DNA of 64,000 nt from Chitinophagales bacterium (GCA_020636575.1 JACJXP010000001.1:868001-932000); one strand, 5' to 3'; positions 42,909 to 51,791 are shown, numbered from the stretch's first letter. A program made the numbers and translations. The notes: generated by a model from the sequence alone, not told the origin.

Positions 42909-43684
42909 AATTCTTTTCTGTTATTAAGTACTTCCACCATTTCATCGTGGATCTTTCCGTTTGTTGCTAATATTTTGTGCTGATAAATAGAAAATTTATC
43001 TCCTTTATGATCGGTGACCCTACCCCCGGCCTCTTCTACGATCAGGTAACCGGCAGCGCTGTCCCACGGTTCCAGTTTGTGTTCAAAAAAGCCATCGAAC
43101 CGGCCGCAAGCTACCCAACACAGATCAATAGCGGCAGAGCCCAGCCTTCTTACAGGCACTCCTTTACGTACAAATTTCTCAAAATCTTCCAGTGGACCAT
43201 GGGCTGAATTGATGTAAGTATAAGGAAACCCGGTTACCAGGAATGATTTTACGGTTTCTCCTTGATCACTTACATGGATCGGTTTATCATTCAAAGTGGC
43301 TCCCTTTCCTTTTTCCGCAAAGAAGAACTCCTTTAAGTGTGGGTTATAAACTGCCGCTAAAAAAACTTCTCCGTCTTTCTCTAATGCAATAGAGACACAG
43401 TTTAACGGAACACCATGTGCAAAATTGATGGTACCGTCAATGGGATCAACCACCCATTTATACTCAGAGTTATGTGTGCTTTCACCGCTTTCTTCGCCCA
43501 ATACCTGGTGATCGGGAAAATGTTTATGAATCACATCAAATATTGCTTTCTCGGAAGCATGGTCTGCCTCGGTTACCAGGTTATTTACCCCTTCTTTATT
43601 ACTGACTGAAAATTCTTTGTTGAAAAACCGGAGTATCTCTGCTGCACCGGCATGAGCTGCTTCAATAAGTACATTTTTGAACAT
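42905..43684 (-). CDS. suhB: Inositol monophosphatase family protein
   Basis: 259 residues. Mg-dependent phosphatase of the IMPase/SuhB fold. Motifs: LGEESG (metal Glu), WVVDPIDGTINFAHG (DPIDGTxNF signature), and EPWDSAAGYLIVEEAGG (WDxAAG). Substrate may be myo-inositol phosphate, other sugar phosphates, or it may work as an RNA polymerase-linked factor as in E. coli. A perfect -7 promoter box abuts the start (43689-43696), so the transcript may be almost leaderless. The thiL gene overlaps its end by 4 bp. Confidence 0.93.
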   Translation of the reverse strand: MFKNVLIEAAHAGAAEILRFFNKEFSVSNKEGVNNLVTEADHASEKAIFDVIHKHFPDHQVLGEESGESTHNSEYKWVVDPIDGTINFAHGVPLNCVSIALEKDGEVFLAAVYNPHLKEFFFAEKGKGATLNDKPIHVSDQGETVKSFLVTGFPYTYINSAHGPLEDFEKFVRKGVPVRRLGSAAIDLCWVACGRFDGFFEHKLEPWDSAAGYLIVEEAGGRVTDHKGDKFSIYQHKILATNGKIHDEMVEVLNNRKEL

Positions 43685-43688
43685 GGCG

Positions 43689-43696
43689 CAAAGATA
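43689..43696 (-). promoter_or_regulatory. Putative -7 box of suhB-thiL, abutting the start codon
   Basis: On the minus strand TATCTTTG matches TAnnTTTG exactly and ends 4 bp before the suhB ATG. The expected transcription start falls on or next to the A of ATG. No clear -33 element was found. Confidence 0.55.
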
Positions 43697-43785
43697 ACTA
43701 CTGAGAGTGTTGACCGGGATAAAAGCAATACACTGGTTTTTATGCTATGGGCAAATTCATTTACTTCGCAGGTAGAGATATTTTT

Positions 43786-44646
43786 TTGAAACTTTCTATA
43801 ATCATAGTAAACTATAATGTCAGGTCCCTGCTTGAGCAGTGTTTGCATTCCGTTCAACATACAACAGGAGAAAAAGAGGTGATCGTTATCGACAATCATT
43901 CAACGGATGGAAGCCGTGAGTTTTTTCCCCAGGCATTTCCTGAAATTCAGTTTATATGGAACAAAGAAAACATGGGTTTTGGCAAAGCCTGTAACCAGGG
44001 AGCATCATTGGCAAAAGGCGATTATCTTTTGTTTTTGAACCCTGATACGGTGATCCCCGAAGATTGCCTGGAAAATTGCTTTAATTTTTTTGCCGAACAT
44101 CCGGATGCAGGTGCATTGGGGATCAAAATGCTGGACAGCGACGGAAACTTTTTAAAAGAGTCCAAAAGAAGTTTTCCTTCGCCCCTTACTTCTTTTTATA
44201 AATTGTCCGGCCTTTCTTTATTATTCCCTAAATCAAAAGTCTTTTCCCGTTATCACCTGGCACATCTTGATAAGGACAAAGATCACCCGGTTCCCATTTT
44301 ATGCGGCGCCTTTATGATGATGCCTAAAAAAATTTTTACAGAAACGGGCGGCTTTGATGAACGGTTTTTCATGTATGCAGAAGATATTGATCTTAGCCAC
44401 CGTATCATGCAGGCTGGTTATCAGAATTATTATATCGGCACAAGCCATATCACACATCTCAAGGGAAAAAGCACCCCAAGGGATCTTAAATATGTAAAAC
44501 ATTTTTATAAAGCCATGGCTCTTTTTGCTGAAAAATATTATGGTAAAAAAAGTCTTAAAACATTTTTTTTGAAAACTGCTATCGTTATAAGGGCATCATT
44601 GAGTTATACCGGGATATTGATCAAAAGAATTATTGGACATAATTAA
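43786..44646 (+). CDS. Family 2 glycosyltransferase
   Basis: About 286 residues. TTG at 43786 gives the usual start MKLSIIIVNYNVRSL; an in-frame ATG at 43747 would add 13 residues. GT2 marks: VIVIDNHSTDGS (nucleotide-sugar), FLNPDTVIPED (DxD-like), CGAFMMMPKKIF, and the ED region MYAEDIDLSHR. Similar to rhamnosyltransferases. Part of a plus-strand run with GH3 and mtgA. Confidence 0.9.
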   Translation: MKLSIIIVNYNVRSLLEQCLHSVQHTTGEKEVIVIDNHSTDGSREFFPQAFPEIQFIWNKENMGFGKACNQGASLAKGDYLLFLNPDTVIPEDCLENCFNFFAEHPDAGALGIKMLDSDGNFLKESKRSFPSPLTSFYKLSGLSLLFPKSKVFSRYHLAHLDKDKDHPVPILCGAFMMMPKKIFTETGGFDERFFMYAEDIDLSHRIMQAGYQNYYIGTSHITHLKGKSTPRDLKYVKHFYKAMALFAEKYYGKKSLKTFFLKTAIVIRASLSYTGILIKRIIGHN

Positions 44647-44708
44647 AGGACTCCCCCTTATATTCGCTTGTTTACAACATTCTGTAACTTTAAGTATAGC
44701 CCCTTAGC

Positions 44709-46235
44709 ATGGCAACCATTATAGATATAAAAATACCGAAAGCACTTGCCGCAGCACTGCGTATTCCTCCCAGTGACCCCCGGAGCCAGCAGATAAGGGT
44801 ATTAAAAAAGTTATTGAAAAAGGCCCGCTTTACTGAATTCGGACAGCAATATCGTTTTGATGATATCCTCCTGAGTAAGCACCCAGGGAAAAAATTCCAG
44901 GAACTGGTACCGGTGCATGACTATAACAAAATTTACGAGGAGTGGTGGAAGAAAACATTAGATGGAGTGCCTGATGTTACATGGCCTGGAAAGATCAAAT
45001 ATTATGCGTTAAGCTCAGGTACTTCTGAAGCTGCGAGTAAATATATCCCTGTTACCCGTGACCTGCTGCGTAGCAATACTGTTAATTATATGCGTCAGCT
45101 CTTAAGCCTGATCAAATATGAAGAGGCCAATAAAAGAGCCATGACCAAGGGTTTTTTGATGCTGGGTGGTGCTACCGACCTGAAAAGAGGAAAAGCGGGT
45201 TGGTATGCAGGTGACCTTAGTGGCATCCTGGCAAAAAAACGTCCCTTCTGGTTTCAGAACTTTTATAAACCCGGTAGCCGTATCGCTGCTATTGCCGACT
45301 GGAATCTTAAATTGAATGAGATCGTTGAACATGCTGATGAATGGGATATTGGTTATATCGTTGGGGTACCTGCCTGGTGCCAGATGTGTATGGAAATGGT
45401 GATAGAACATTATAAGTTGAAAAATATTCATGAGATATGGCCCAACTTCAGCTTTTTTGTACATGGTGGTGTGGCATTTGAGCCTTATAAAAAAGGGTTT
45501 GAAAAATTATTGGGTAAGCCTATTGTTTATATTGAAAACTATTTATCAAGCGAAGGGTTTATCGGGTACAAAACAAGGGAACATGCCAAAGGCATGCAAC
45601 TGGTGCTTAATAATAATATCTTTTTTGAGTTTGTTCCATTTGATACAAAAAATTTCGATACAGAGGGAAATATTATTGCCAAACCGGAAACTAAAATGAT
45701 CCATGAGGTAGAAGAAGGAAAAGAGTATGCATTGCTGATGAGTACTAATGCCGGTTCCTGGAGATACCTCATAGGCGATACGATCAAGTTTGTGGATCTG
45801 AAGAATTCAGAAGTGATCATCACCGGCCGTACCAAACATTTTCTTAGTTTGACCGGTGAGCATTTAAGTGTGGAGAATATGAACAAGGCCATCGAACTGG
45901 TCAGCGAAGAGTTTAATATCAGCATACCCGAGTATACCGTTGTTGGTTTTCCTCATGATAACTTTTTTGCCCATCGCTGGTATGTTGCCACCAATGATAA
46001 AGTAGATGCTGAAAAATTATGCACCAGTATTGACCAACACCTTCGCAAACTCAACGATGACTATGCCACTGAAAGAGACAGCGCATTAAAAGAAGTATTC
46101 CTGGAAGTATTACCCGAAGAAAAGTTTTTGAAATTCATGGAATCAAAAGGCAAACTTGGCAGCCAGCATAAATTTCCACGGGTAATGAAAGGTAAAATGT
46201 TGCAGGAATGGGAACATTTTTTGCATAACCTGTGA
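44709..46235 (+). CDS. GH3 auxin-responsive promoter-family protein (acyl-acid amido synthetase-like)
   Basis: 508 residues. Bacterial GH3 protein in the ANL (adenylate-forming) superfamily. Motifs: YALSSGTSEAASKYIPVT (P-loop-like ATP motif), VYIENYLSSEGFIGY (Tyr/Ser-Ser-Glu motif), YRYLIGDTIKF-like RYLIGDTIKFVD (DxxKF), and VIITGRTKHFLSLTGEHLS (lid). In plants, GH3 enzymes conjugate amino acids to jasmonate or auxin; in Bacteroidota the substrate is unknown. Placed between a GT2 and mtgA, which hints at an envelope or lipid task. Plant-like domain in a bacterium is well documented for this phylum. Confidence 0.88.
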   Translation: MATIIDIKIPKALAAALRIPPSDPRSQQIRVLKKLLKKARFTEFGQQYRFDDILLSKHPGKKFQELVPVHDYNKIYEEWWKKTLDGVPDVTWPGKIKYYALSSGTSEAASKYIPVTRDLLRSNTVNYMRQLLSLIKYEEANKRAMTKGFLMLGGATDLKRGKAGWYAGDLSGILAKKRPFWFQNFYKPGSRIAAIADWNLKLNEIVEHADEWDIGYIVGVPAWCQMCMEMVIEHYKLKNIHEIWPNFSFFVHGGVAFEPYKKGFEKLLGKPIVYIENYLSSEGFIGYKTREHAKGMQLVLNNNIFFEFVPFDTKNFDTEGNIIAKPETKMIHEVEEGKEYALLMSTNAGSWRYLIGDTIKFVDLKNSEVIITGRTKHFLSLTGEHLSVENMNKAIELVSEEFNISIPEYTVVGFPHDNFFAHRWYVATNDKVDAEKLCTSIDQHLRKLNDDYATERDSALKEVFLEVLPEEKFLKFMESKGKLGSQHKFPRVMKGKMLQEWEHFLHNL

Positions 46236-46264
46236 TACTTTTTTAATTTTTCCCATTTATATCA

Positions 46265-47008
46265 ATGAATACCGGCACAAAAAAAAATAACCGGAAAAAA
46301 TTATTGCCCCGGATCTGGAGATGGACAAAAAGGATCTTTCTCTGGTTATTTATCCTTCAGTTTATTTATATCATCCTGTTGAAGTGGGTCGATCCTCCTG
46401 TTACACTCACTCAACTATCAAGCTGGATCAGCGGACATGGTCTTAAAAGGGATTATGTAAGCCGAAACAGTATGTCGCCTTATATTAAACTGGCGGTTAT
46501 TGCATCAGAAGATCAACTTTTTCCTGATCATAACGGATTCGATTGGAAGAGTATTAAAAAGGCCATGCAGTATAACAAGAAAAAGCCCGGACGTATCAGG
46601 GGCGGCAGCACTATTAGCCAGCAGGTAGCCAAAAATGTTTTTTTATGGCAGGGACGTAGCTGGTTTCGAAAAGGGCTTGAGACATATTTTACTTTTATGA
46701 TCGAATTGGTTTGGGGCAAAAAGAGGATACTTGAAGTATACCTGAATGTAATTGAAACGGGTGATGGGATCTTTGGAGTTGAAAAAGCTGCGCAAATTTA
46801 TTTCAATAAAAACGCTGCTTCACTTACAAAACAGGAAGCCGCTATGATAGCCGCTTGTTTGCCTAATCCCAAAAGATACCGGGTTAAGCCAGCTTCCTCT
46901 TTTATTCTTTCCCGCTCAAGAACTATTATGCAGCAAATGAATAATCTTCAAAGCGACCCGGATATTAAAAGGCTGATAGATAAACCGGTTACTGATAAAG
47001 AGAAATGA
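46265..47008 (+). CDS. mtgA: Monofunctional peptidoglycan glycosyltransferase
   Basis: 247 residues, one N-terminal membrane helix (IFLWLFILQFIYIILLKW). GT51 motifs: VIASEDQLFPDHNGFDW (catalytic Glu in EDQ), RGGSTISQQVAKNVFLW, RSWFRKGLETYFTFMIELVW, KKRILEVYLNVIETGDGIFG. Polymerises lipid II into glycan strands without transpeptidase activity. Its stop codon abuts that of the convergent GT39 gene (no gap). Confidence 0.96.
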   Translation: MNTGTKKNNRKKLLPRIWRWTKRIFLWLFILQFIYIILLKWVDPPVTLTQLSSWISGHGLKRDYVSRNSMSPYIKLAVIASEDQLFPDHNGFDWKSIKKAMQYNKKKPGRIRGGSTISQQVAKNVFLWQGRSWFRKGLETYFTFMIELVWGKKRILEVYLNVIETGDGIFGVEKAAQIYFNKNAASLTKQEAAMIAACLPNPKRYRVKPASSFILSRSRTIMQQMNNLQSDPDIKRLIDKPVTDKEK

Positions 47009-48679
47009 TCAATCAACAACCAGTTTGATCTTATGGCTGCTATGTGTTGCATGTAGAAACCCGTTTTTAATAGCAAACCGCAAGTAATACGTTCCGGGTT
47101 CAAGCTCCGGGCTTATGGTCAATGTTTTCTCCTTACTGTCAACCATTTCCCGTAACGACAAAGAAACAGGAATATCTTTTATCCACTTCCATTTATCAAA
47201 TACAGCCACTATTACTGAATCTTGCAGATCAGAATGTGAAAGAATATATTTTTTATGTTCTTGGGGAATTTCAAACGAACAATGCATCGCTAAGGTTTTT
47301 TCTTTCTCTCCGAGTTTATATTTCTTCTTGCCCGTAGCAATGTGCACACGGCTAAAAGACGCATAGGAAGGAACATAACGGTAACCCATTGTTCCGATCC
47401 CGGTAATCAGCGAATCAGAAAATGTTTCAGGATTATATCTTTCAACATAATAAACAGGTTTTCCCAGCAATGAATCTTCGATCGGCCAGAAGTTGAAATT
47501 ATTTTTCCTTCCCCGGTAATGGTTGATACTAAAGGTGGGTTGACCGGTATAAAACCAATATTTAGATGCTTGCTGATATGAACTGAAGAAAACAACGGGA
47601 AGCCCTTTGGTCTTTTCTTTCATAACTGCAGGCCATTTGTGCCAATAATGGTACATTTTTTTAACTGCCCGAACAGGAAGAATATCAACAATCATAAAAA
47701 CCCTGGCAGCTGTTACCATTACTAATGTAACGGGCAACAGTCGTAAGAGCCATTTACTCCATCGCTGGTGTGAGGCCAGGTATTGATGTGACAGGATCAT
47801 TAAAGGAACCAATACCGGCGCCGTCCAGTTAGCTTCTATTCTTCCGCGAAAGGAGCTGATGAAGAAGAATATATATACTCCCCATAAGGTAAATTGCAAG
47901 GCCTTTTCGGTTGTTGATGTAGGCTTATATAAAAAGGCAGCTGGTAATAAAATAAATCCGGCGATCGGACCGGCTATGAGTAGCTGACCAATGATATACT
48001 CAATGGTATAAGTGGGTTTATACGGATCTACATTACTTTCAAATAAATGATATCTAAAACTTACCCAGTCATGCTGGTACTGCCACCATAGGTGTGGCGC
48101 AAACAAAAGAAGCACAATAAAACCTGCCAGGTAGGTTTGATATTTTGTAAAAAGTTTTTTATTCGATAATAAAGTAAAAAAAACGATCAGCACTGCGTGA
48201 TACTTACTGTAAAACAATAATACCGTTGAAAGAGCCAGCAAGAAAGTGTGTAACAAGGACCATGTTTGCACAAATCGTTTGTAGCAGACAAAGAACAAGG
48301 CTGTAAAAAATATCAGTGGTATATCCGGTACAGCAATAAAACCACTTAATTGCAAAGCCGCAATAGAAAAAGCGATCGTATAAAAAAGAAAAGGGTTCTT
48401 CTTATCTGTTAGCTGTTCAATCAGGAACAATGAAAACACATTCAGCAAAAGTGGAAAAAGCCTCACCCCAATCTCATTCGGAAATATAGCATAGCCCATT
48501 TTGATCAATAGCCCGATCATGGGCGGATGATCAAAATAACCCCAGTCAAGAAAACGGGAATAGGTCCAATAATATGCCTCGTCATCGATCAGGTACGTAA
48601 AGGCCGCCTGGAATAAACCCAACAGGAACCATGCTGTATAAAAAACTGTTCTATGATTTTTTTGTAAAAAGCGATACAT
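47009..48679 (-). CDS. GT39-like membrane glycosyltransferase (second copy)
   Basis: 556 residues from the ATG at 48679 (a TTG at 48700 is an alternative). Around eleven transmembrane helices. Catalytic-like motifs: FTYLIDDEAYYWTYSRF, WGYFDHPPMIGLL (acceptor-loop DHPP), NEIGVRLFPLLLNVF. A long C-terminal soluble domain of about 180 residues ends the protein. ArnT/PMT superfamily; may add a sugar to a lipid or protein in the periplasm. A perfect -7 box lies just upstream of the ATG. Confidence 0.88.
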   Translation of the reverse strand: MYRFLQKNHRTVFYTAWFLLGLFQAAFTYLIDDEAYYWTYSRFLDWGYFDHPPMIGLLIKMGYAIFPNEIGVRLFPLLLNVFSLFLIEQLTDKKNPFLFYTIAFSIAALQLSGFIAVPDIPLIFFTALFFVCYKRFVQTWSLLHTFLLALSTVLLFYSKYHAVLIVFFTLLSNKKLFTKYQTYLAGFIVLLLFAPHLWWQYQHDWVSFRYHLFESNVDPYKPTYTIEYIIGQLLIAGPIAGFILLPAAFLYKPTSTTEKALQFTLWGVYIFFFISSFRGRIEANWTAPVLVPLMILSHQYLASHQRWSKWLLRLLPVTLVMVTAARVFMIVDILPVRAVKKMYHYWHKWPAVMKEKTKGLPVVFFSSYQQASKYWFYTGQPTFSINHYRGRKNNFNFWPIEDSLLGKPVYYVERYNPETFSDSLITGIGTMGYRYVPSYASFSRVHIATGKKKYKLGEKEKTLAMHCSFEIPQEHKKYILSHSDLQDSVIVAVFDKWKWIKDIPVSLSLREMVDSKEKTLTISPELEPGTYYLRFAIKNGFLHATHSSHKIKLVVD

Positions 48680-48685
48680 AGCCCG

Positions 48686-48693
48686 CAAAAGTA
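48686..48693 (-). promoter_or_regulatory. Putative -7 box of the GT39 gene
   Basis: TACTTTTG on the minus strand matches TAnnTTTG exactly and lies 6 bp before ATG 48679. The expected transcription start is at the start codon, so the mRNA may be leaderless. No -33 match was found. Confidence 0.5.
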
Positions 48694-48700
48694 AATACAA

Positions 48701-49228
48701 TTACGACAGCCTGTTTACAGCATCGATTGCCTGTTGCAATCTTTCCTCATCGCTGCCGCTTATCTCTACCCAGGGAACTGATTGGTTGATCAAAATGTCT
48801 TTATATATCAAAAAAAGCTTTTCCCGGGTTTTAATATCCGGGTATTCCCGGAGCTCATCTTTTATCCATGGCAGATCCGTGTTACATAGCAGGTATAGAT
48901 CATAATGCCTTGTTACAATTTGGTCCAGGATATACCGGTGGCATTTCCCAAAAACAAACTCACACCAAACTTTCATTACATACATATCCGTATCAATGAA
49001 CAACAATGGATTATTTTTTTTCTGAATATACTCTTCTTCCAGTTCCACCTGCCCTTGGGCAATTGTCAGCAAACTGTCATAAGAATATTGCTTTCCGTTC
49101 TCCAATAAATACTCCCGGGCATATTCCGGACACCAGCTTGTATTATAATGCTTTGCAAGCTGCCGGCACAAGCTGCTCTTCCCGGTACTTTCCGGGCCAA
49201 TTGCTACTATTTTCTTAAGATTTTTCAT
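48701..49228 (-). CDS. NadR-like nicotinamide riboside kinase
   Basis: 175 residues, P-loop kinase: VAIGPESTGKSSLCRQLA (Walker A), EYAREYLLENGKQYSYDS, FIDTDMYVMKVW (Walker B-like). Matches the ribosylnicotinamide kinase domain of NadR without its NMN adenylyltransferase part. It lies downstream of pnuC on the same strand, the standard pair for nicotinamide riboside uptake and phosphorylation to NMN. Confidence 0.9.
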   Translation of the reverse strand: MKNLKKIVAIGPESTGKSSLCRQLAKHYNTSWCPEYAREYLLENGKQYSYDSLLTIAQGQVELEEEYIQKKNNPLLFIDTDMYVMKVWCEFVFGKCHRYILDQIVTRHYDLYLLCNTDLPWIKDELREYPDIKTREKLFLIYKDILINQSVPWVEISGSDEERLQQAIDAVNRLS

Positions 49229-49375
49229 TTGCCGGCCGGTAACAAAACATTTTTGTCCCGGTTTTTGTTAATGTAATTATACACAAGTTTTAAAACAGGA
49301 GGAAACCCTCTCGTTATAAAATCCGATTCATATAAATGGTGTTGGTTGGTTTTGGTTGAATACAGGCGGCTGTCT

Positions 49376-50005
49376 TTAGACGGCTGCCTTTTTTGCTTTT
49401 TGCATCCAGGCATATAATCCTGCAAAAGCCAAAATAAGCAGTATAAAATAATAAACACTTGTCAATACCAATCCTTTTACAAAATACAGAGGTATAGATG
49501 CGATATTGGTAGCGATCCACCAATACCAGCTTTCTACTTTCTTTCTTGTCATCAGCCACATGCCCGTAAATGCACTGGCAGAAGCAAACGCATCGGCCCA
49601 GGGGATAGCTCCTTCAAAAAAGTTTGCTTTCAGATACACCAGCGAAAAATAAAGGATCACATAACATCCTGCAAAGAACAAGAGTTGATATAATACCATT
49701 CGCTTATCTGAAAATTCTATATGCAACACTTTTTCGTGCCGCTGATCTTTTTTTAACCACATATACCAGCCATAAATACTCATCACTGTATAATAAAAAT
49801 TTACGCTGGCCTCACCGGGAAGATGATAGATAAAACTCAGGTATATATAAATGACCGTATTGACAAGCCCGACAGGATATACCAGTATATTCTCTTTTTT
49901 GCTGAACCACACACTGGCGATACCGGCAATTACTGCGATATATTCAACAATGCTGGTAACCTGTAGCTGCTCCGTGAACTGTTTAATGATCTCTTCGATG
50001 GTCAA
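49376..50005 (-). CDS. pnuC: Nicotinamide riboside transporter PnuC
   Basis: About 209 residues from a TTG start at 50005. The frame is open to 50110, but that upstream stretch contains a strong terminator hairpin and is probably not coding; no in-frame ATG exists before the conserved region. PnuC (SWEET-like, about seven helices): VEYIAVIAGIASVWFSKKEN, YPVGLVNTVIYIYLSF, NFYYTVMSIYGWYMWL, IPWADAFASASAFTGMWLM, WWIATNIASIPLYFVKGL. Imports nicotinamide riboside; the kinase gene follows 147 bp downstream. Confidence 0.9.
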   Translation of the reverse strand: MTIEEIIKQFTEQLQVTSIVEYIAVIAGIASVWFSKKENILVYPVGLVNTVIYIYLSFIYHLPGEASVNFYYTVMSIYGWYMWLKKDQRHEKVLHIEFSDKRMVLYQLLFFAGCYVILYFSLVYLKANFFEGAIPWADAFASASAFTGMWLMTRKKVESWYWWIATNIASIPLYFVKGLVLTSVYYFILLILAFAGLYAWMQKAKKAAV

Positions 50006-50031
50006 ACCCTGGTTTTGTTGTAAACATAAAT

Positions 50032-50060
50032 AAAAAAGCAAACCAATATTGATTTGCTTT
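50032..50060 (-). terminator. Terminator/attenuator upstream of pnuC
   Basis: On the minus strand AAGCAAATCAA and TTGGTTTGCTT pair over 11 bp (one G-U), loop TA, and run into a T tract. It ends the small upstream gene and lies just before the pnuC start. Confidence 0.8.
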
Positions 50061-50084
50061 GCAGGAGATAAATAGAGAATTCTC

Positions 50085-50210
50085 TTACCCAAATACCTGG
50101 TAACCCGCATATAGAAAAAACAATCCTTTTACCAGGCACCAGCACAAATAAACAATAAGCGCTTTTTTACCAAACCTGCGGAACAACCGATGAGAAAGTA
50201 TTTTATTCAT
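50085..50210 (-). CDS. 41-residue membrane microprotein
   Basis: ATG at 50210 to TAA at 50085. Basic N-terminus (MNKILSHRLFRRFGKKA) is followed by one hydrophobic helix (LIVYLCWCLVKGLFFLYAG) with a CxC pair (CWC) and ends YQVFG. The layout is that of a single-span microprotein with N-in orientation. It sits 25 bp downstream of the NnrU/MddA-like methyltransferase gene, on the same strand, and is followed by a strong terminator, so it is probably the last gene of that unit. Not a family I can name. Confidence 0.65.
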   Translation of the reverse strand: MNKILSHRLFRRFGKKALIVYLCWCLVKGLFFLYAGYQVFG

Positions 50211-50235
50211 AATATTATTTTTAAGGATCCGCTAT

Positions 50236-50976
50236 TTAGCTGGCAGCTTTTTTCTTGGTAAAAGGAATGATCATCGGGGCTTTCTTTTTATAACTCTTGT
50301 ATTTTTCTCCGAATGTGTTAACAAGGTCTTTTTCCTCAAACTGGATCCCTGTAAATACATATCCAGTTGTCAGTATAGCAAAAAAGAGGTGGGTGATCGT
50401 CATGACCGGTGTTGACCAGAAAGCAATAAGTAAACCCAGGTATAATGGATGACGAACATACTTATACAAAAACGGCAGCTTAAACTTAAGATGAGTGTAG
50501 GGTTTGCCGTTAAAGTATAACCATACCTGTCTTAAACCAAACAAGTCAAAATGATTGATAAGAAATGAGCTTAGAAAAACAATTGCCCAGCCAACCAGGT
50601 AAATCACCATCAAAATAGTTTTTACTGTTGCGTTATCGGTCGACCAGATCATACCTCCCATGGGTTGCCACTGCCACATCATCAATGCAAGGCAAAGGCT
50701 GGACAATAGTACATAAGTGCTGCGTTCAATAACTTCCGGAATGATGCGGGTAAACCATCTTTTGAAAGCCGGTCTCGCCATAATACTATGTTGCAAAGCA
50801 AAGAGCAACAACAGTGAGCCGTTGATCAAAATTGCATTCAGCATGGGAACCTGTGGTTCCCCATCTATTGTTTTAGGAACAACCAGGTTGCCAACAAAAC
50901 CGATGGCATAGAGTATGCTCCCGAAAAAAGCGAAATAGGCAATGATGCCATACATTAAAAACAAAAACTTTTTCAT
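50236..50976 (-). CDS. NnrU/isoprenylcysteine methyltransferase-like protein, possibly MddA
   Basis: 246 residues, about six membrane helices. Motifs: QHSIMARPAFKRWFTRIIP, ERSTYVLLSSLCLALMMW, FDLFGLRQVWLYF, YVRHPLYLGLLIAFWSTP (isoprenylcysteine carboxyl methyltransferase signature), EEKDLVNTFGEKYKSYKK. The set with N-terminal QHS...R is the one used by MddA methanethiol S-methyltransferases, which make dimethyl sulfide, but NnrU-like proteins share the fold. I call the family, not the reaction. Followed by the 41-residue microprotein. Confidence 0.82.
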   Translation of the reverse strand: MKKFLFLMYGIIAYFAFFGSILYAIGFVGNLVVPKTIDGEPQVPMLNAILINGSLLLLFALQHSIMARPAFKRWFTRIIPEVIERSTYVLLSSLCLALMMWQWQPMGGMIWSTDNATVKTILMVIYLVGWAIVFLSSFLINHFDLFGLRQVWLYFNGKPYTHLKFKLPFLYKYVRHPLYLGLLIAFWSTPVMTITHLFFAILTTGYVFTGIQFEEKDLVNTFGEKYKSYKKKAPMIIPFTKKKAAS

Positions 50977-50999
50977 GATTTGTTGATTTGAGTTTTATT

Positions 51000-51494
51000 T
51001 TAAAAAGATGTTTGTTGATTCTTATTAAATGTTGTTTGTCCGCTACAGCTATCCTTACTGATACAGGTTTCTCCTGGTGCTGTGGCGGCGACCTGTATAT
51101 TACAGCGACCGCTGATAGTAATATTCATCTCGGGTATCCGGTAAACCTGTCTTCGTCTGTGGGTAGCTTTGCTAATTAGCTTAAGATCGGCCTTATCAAC
51201 GGGGATATAGATCTTTACTTTTTCATTCAGATTAACATGGCCGTTAGAAACGATCATTAAGCGGTCTTTTTCCTTTAATAGCGTTAGCCGCTCCGTAGCA
51301 TTTCCCTCTCCTTCAATACATATCTTAGATGACTGTTCTTCCGGGTAAAAGATCACTGTTACCTGTGCTGCGATGATCAGTTGTTTAAAATTTTCCTTTA
51401 CCCATAAACTCCCGGGGCCTTCGTTTCTATTGGCAGTCCTTGCAGGATCGGTACAGGTAAGGATCAGCATTAAGACGATCACAATTTGTTTCAT
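51000..51494 (-). CDS. Exported GIN-domain-like (DUF2807) protein
   Basis: About 164 residues from MKQIVIVLMLILTCTD; the frame is open 12 codons more. Signal-like N-terminus. Beta-strand-rich part: NFKQLIIAAQVTVIFYPEE, KICIEGEGNATERLTLL, DRLMIVSNGHV, KVKIYIPVDKADLKLI. This resembles DUF2807 (GIN, Head) domain strands, but shorter and with a Cys/Thr-rich tail (ISKDSCSGQTT). Function unknown. Divergent from the propeller kinase. Confidence 0.65.
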   Translation of the reverse strand: MKQIVIVLMLILTCTDPARTANRNEGPGSLWVKENFKQLIIAAQVTVIFYPEEQSSKICIEGEGNATERLTLLKEKDRLMIVSNGHVNLNEKVKIYIPVDKADLKLISKATHRRRQVYRIPEMNITISGRCNIQVAATAPGETCISKDSCSGQTTFNKNQQTSF

Positions 51495-51791
51495 AAGAAA
51501 AAGTTCAATGGTTAATGATTGACAGCACAAGATTAAATCGCTTTAACTCCGGATAAATGCTCAGATTAGCGGTGAAACGGTTCTCTTTTTTAAACAGGCC
51601 GATTTCTTGAGAGGGACTAAAAAATCCTGGGTGATTTCTTTTTTTACAGGGCGAATCAGTAAATAGTGCTTTGCACTCAAAAAAAGGGGCTGTTGGCTCA
51701 GTTCAACTATGAAATACCGCTGAAAAGCAGTTAGTTGCAAAAGAATAGTCGCTTCAGGATAATGTCCTAATTTGCTGAAGCGCTTCTTCTT

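Noticed and set aside
50006..50110. N-terminal extension of the pnuC frame
   Set aside because: It runs over the terminator hairpin at 50032-50060 and the end of the 41-residue gene, and is not conserved-looking.
41807..50220. TPP riboswitch near thiL or pnuC
   Set aside because: No CTGAGA or ACCTGATCTGG-like core was found near either gene.
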